Of a stretch of 64,000 bases of DNA, positions 61,710 through 64,000 are shown one piece after another. A program made the position numbers and the translations under genes. Source of the stretch: Pseudomonadota bacterium (GTDB lineage Bacteria; Myxococcota; Myxococcia; Myxococcales; Myxococcaceae). The stretch lies in contig JAFAFL010000149.1 in the NCBI GenBank assembly GCA_023423535.1, positions 1 to 64,000 on the forward strand, in the 5' to 3' direction. Every line of letters begins with the position of its first letter. The first letter of the stretch is position 1. Under the pieces are notes generated by a model. The model was not told the DNA's origin. It worked only from the letters and a program-made list of their open reading frames with translations, and did no database searches.

Positions 61710-63220
61710 CGGTTCACCACGCCCTCGCCGCGCAGAACGCGGTGCTCCCGCCTTCGCCGGCGAGGGATGCCCACCTGCGCGCGCTTCGTGACGGAGCGCT
61801 CGCGGTGGTGACGGGCCAGCAGGTCGGGCTCTTCCTCGGTCCGCTCTACACGCTCTACAAGGCCGCGAGCGCCATCCGCCTCGCGCGTGCCCTGAGCGAA
61901 GAGAGCGGCGAGCCCGTGGTGCCGGTGTTCTGGCTCCAGACCGAGGACCACGATCTTCCCGAGATCGCGTCCGTGCAGGCGCTCGACAGGGACGGGATGC
62001 CGGTGACGTTGCGGCTGCCAGCGGATCGCGAAGACCCGCGCATCCCCATCGCTCACCGCACGCTGCCGCAGGAGATGGGTGCTGCGCTCGGGACGCTGCG
62101 GCGCGCGCTGCAGGGGTTGCCGCACGCGGAGAGACACCTCGAGCTGCTCGCGCGGCACTACCGGTCCGGCGCGGGTTGGTCTTCGGCGTTCGCGGGCGTG
62201 CTCGGCGAGCTGTTCGCGCCTGAAGGCCTCGTGCTCCTCGATCCGCGCGACGGGGCGATGGTGACGGTGGCTGCGCGCGTGCACCGCCGCGCGCTCGAGG
62301 ATGCGGAAGGGATCTCCGCTGCGCTCGCGGAACGCGCCGCACGGCTGGAGGCCGAGGGCCGCCCGGTGCAGGTGCACGTTCGCCGGGACTCGCCGCTCTC
62401 GTTCTTTCATCCGGACGGACCCGCCGGGCCACGCGTCCGGCTGGACCGCTGCGGTGATGGACGCTTCGCGGAACACACCGGCGCTCGCACCTGGTCGCGT
62501 TCGGAGCTGCTCGCGACGTTGGAGTCCGAGCCGCTCCGCTTCAGCACCAGCGCGCTCCTGCGACCGATCCTCCAGGACACGCTCCTGAACACGGCGGCGT
62601 ACGTCGGCGGCCCGGCGGAGGTGGCCTACTTCGCGCAGCTCCCACCTCTCTATGAGGCGTTCGGGATGACCATGCCGCGGGTGCTTCAGCGCTCCCGCTT
62701 CCGCCTCGTGGACCGCGAGGCGCGTTCTCTGCTCGAAGCGCTGGGACTCTCTGCAGCGTCGTTGCCGGTGAAGCTCGCCGAGGACGCGTTGCTCGGCGGC
62801 GCGAACGCCGGCACCACGGCCTCGCTTTCCGCCGATGCGCTGGAGCAGAAGCTGGTGGAGGCCTTCGAACGCGCGCTGACCGAAGCGGGGCCCGCGCTCG
62901 CGCAAGCGGGTTCGGCGCTGGAGACGCCGCTGCGAAAGACGCGGAGTTCGGTGCGCCGGTACGTGGGGAAGCTCGCGAAGCACTACGGTCGCGCGGTGCT
63001 GCATGCGGACGGTGAGAGGGTCGCGCAGGCGCGCAGGCTCCTCGCGAGGCTGCAGCCGGAGGGTGCGCCACAGGAGCGGATCTTCGGGCTTTCGTCATTC
63101 TCGGCGCAGGTGGGTGATCGCGCGCTGGTGGAGCGGGTGCTCGCGGCGGTGGAGCTCACGAGGACGGGCACTGACGGCCTGCTCGCGCCTGTGACTGCGC
63201 AGAAGGATCTCCTCCTGTGA
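61700..63220 (+). CDS. bshC: Bacillithiol biosynthesis cysteine-adding enzyme BshC
   Basis: A 506-aa cytosolic protein of the BshC family, which adds Cys to GlcN-malate in the last step of bacillithiol synthesis. Recognisable parts are ALAVVTGQQVGLFLGPLYTLYKAASAIRLA near residue 30, PVVPVFWLQTEDHDLPEIASV, TSALLRPILQDTLLNTAAYVGGPAEVAYFAQL, and the helical end. Slightly shorter than the Bacillus protein. It overlaps the DUF2911 gene by 10 bp and bshB1 by four bases. Confidence 0.88.
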   Translation: MEVAVHHALAAQNAVLPPSPARDAHLRALRDGALAVVTGQQVGLFLGPLYTLYKAASAIRLARALSEESGEPVVPVFWLQTEDHDLPEIASVQALDRDGMPVTLRLPADREDPRIPIAHRTLPQEMGAALGTLRRALQGLPHAERHLELLARHYRSGAGWSSAFAGVLGELFAPEGLVLLDPRDGAMVTVAARVHRRALEDAEGISAALAERAARLEAEGRPVQVHVRRDSPLSFFHPDGPAGPRVRLDRCGDGRFAEHTGARTWSRSELLATLESEPLRFSTSALLRPILQDTLLNTAAYVGGPAEVAYFAQLPPLYEAFGMTMPRVLQRSRFRLVDREARSLLEALGLSAASLPVKLAEDALLGGANAGTTASLSADALEQKLVEAFERALTEAGPALAQAGSALETPLRKTRSSVRRYVGKLAKHYGRAVLHADGERVAQARRLLARLQPEGAPQERIFGLSSFSAQVGDRALVERVLAAVELTRTGTDGLLAPVTAQKDLLL

Positions 63221-63984
63221 GCGCGTACGCACTCGAAGCGCTCGCGTTCGGCGCGCATCCGGACGACGTGGAGATCTTTTGCGGCGGCACGCTGATCACG
63301 CTCGCGGACCTGGGTCATCGCACCGCGGTGGTCGATCTCACCCGCGGCGAACGCGCGAGCAACGGGACGCCCGAAGAGCGCGAAGCGGAAACCGCCGCCG
63401 CCAGCCGCGTGCTCGGCCTTCAGTGGCGCGAGAACCTCGGCCTTCCCGACACCGGCCTCAACCCGTGGTCGGACGATCAGCTGCGCGCGTGCGTGGAGGC
63501 GATCCGTCGAGCCAGGCCCGAGCTGCTGCTCATTCCGTGGACGGAGGAGCGCCATCCCCATCACGCCGCTGCCGGTGAGCTGCTCGCGCGCGCGGCGTTC
63601 TTCTGCGGCGTGCGCAAGTTCGAGACCGGCGCGTCGTCCCCTGCCCTGCCCATGCGTCCGCGCCAGGTGCTCGCATACGCGATGCGCCACCGCATGCCCG
63701 CGTCCTTCATCCTCGACACGTCGAAGGCGATGGAGCGCAAGCGTGAGGCCATCTCCTGCTACCGCAGCCAGGTCGCGCCGCCGGCGGGTGCGGCCAGGAC
63801 GCTCGTCGGCTCCGGCACGCTGCTCGACGCGATCGACGCGCGCGACCGCTACCACGGCTCGATGATCGGCACCGCGGCGGGAGAGGCCTGGCACACCGCC
63901 GGCACGCTCGGGCTCGTCGATCCGGTCATCCACTTCCGCCAGAACGCGCTCGCCGAGCCGCACGCCTTCGAGTCCAAGCGTTGA
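63217..63984 (+). CDS. bshB1: Bacillithiol biosynthesis deacetylase BshB1
   Basis: A 255-aa PIG-L deacetylase that removes the acetyl group from GlcNAc-malate. The zinc motif is FGAHPDDVEIFCGG near 11-24. The second motif is ERHPHHAAAGEL near 110-121, where the usual HPDH Asp is replaced by His. VVDLTRGERASNGTPEEREAE and NLGLPDTGL are BshB1-typical. It overlaps bshC by GTGA. BshA is not in the window; it may follow past the end. The 16 bases after the stop hold nothing. Confidence 0.88.
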   Translation: MSAYALEALAFGAHPDDVEIFCGGTLITLADLGHRTAVVDLTRGERASNGTPEEREAETAAASRVLGLQWRENLGLPDTGLNPWSDDQLRACVEAIRRARPELLLIPWTEERHPHHAAAGELLARAAFFCGVRKFETGASSPALPMRPRQVLAYAMRHRMPASFILDTSKAMERKREAISCYRSQVAPPAGAARTLVGSGTLLDAIDARDRYHGSMIGTAAGEAWHTAGTLGLVDPVIHFRQNALAEPHAFESKR

Positions 63985-64000
63985 ACCCCTCATCTCTGTC

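Noticed and set aside
58863..62432. 1189-codon minus-strand frame
   Set aside because: It runs antisense to the pectinacetylesterase, DUF2911 and bshC genes, is extremely Arg-rich and shows no domain. It is a GC artefact.

Overview
This window looks like a chromosomal segment of a myxobacterium (Myxococcota). GC is very high and genes are densely packed on both strands. Lineage markers are a MYXO-CTERM-type sorting tail (48819-49775), two Pkn-type Ser/Thr kinases (one with a PEGA domain), a golvesin-like C-terminal domain, a choice-of-anchor-D lipoprotein and an OmpA protein with thrombospondin-type-3 repeats. The species cannot be named from the sequence. I saw no rRNA, tRNA or CRISPR array.

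Layout. 1-531: the 3' end of an IS3-family element inserted into an IS630-like transposase remnant. 620-1977: a MerR-type regulator divergent from a GyrI-like effector-binding protein. 2070-5899: a secreted trypsin-like protease, a truncated gene, an ISAs1-family insertion sequence with matching terminal repeats, and a clipped TonB-like gene. 5970-7886: a Fur box and a cytochrome c/FTR1 iron permease. 8081-14967: an orphan immunity-like protein, an MFS exporter, an HD hydrolase coupled to a Nudix/metallo-beta-lactamase fusion, and an ATP-grasp/GNAT pair. 15012-24424: transglutaminase, RecX, PepF, an SF1 helicase, a cysteine-cluster protein, a membrane kinase and an alpha/beta hydrolase. 24619-33650: envelope and secreted proteins (choice-of-anchor-D lipoprotein, lysozyme/golvesin lipoprotein, GH19 lytic enzyme), a His-rich methyltransferase, a soluble kinase and a lipoprotein. 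33653-42691: mostly housekeeping genes (TerB-like, TtcA, RNase D, O-methyltransferase, M32 carboxypeptidase, HAD nucleotidase, YdcF, PrmA).

42714-46206 is a tightly overlapping molybdate/tungstate-type ABC operon (regulator-modA-modB-modC), led by an HTH-PBP regulator with a perfect inverted repeat just upstream. 46258-54776 holds PlsC, an OmpA/MYXO-CTERM pair, release factor 3, an isochorismatase-like hydrolase and an ABC-2 exporter operon.

The most interesting block is 54834-59430. An Rsm22-type ribosome-assembly protein with four candidate Fe-S cysteines overlaps a Crp/Fnr regulator. It is followed by a DUF1858 protein, a MIP18-type Fe-S assembly factor, a DUF2249 protein and an NnrS-like membrane protein; a small His-rich secreted protein is convergent. 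Two palindromes of the form TTGCG-N4-CGCAA lie about 70 bp upstream of the DUF1858 start and of the His-rich protein start. This suggests a local Crp/Fnr regulon linked to nitric-oxide or redox stress and Fe-S protein maintenance. The window closes with a pectinacetylesterase-like lipoprotein, a DUF2911 protein and bshC-bshB1, which implies bacillithiol synthesis.
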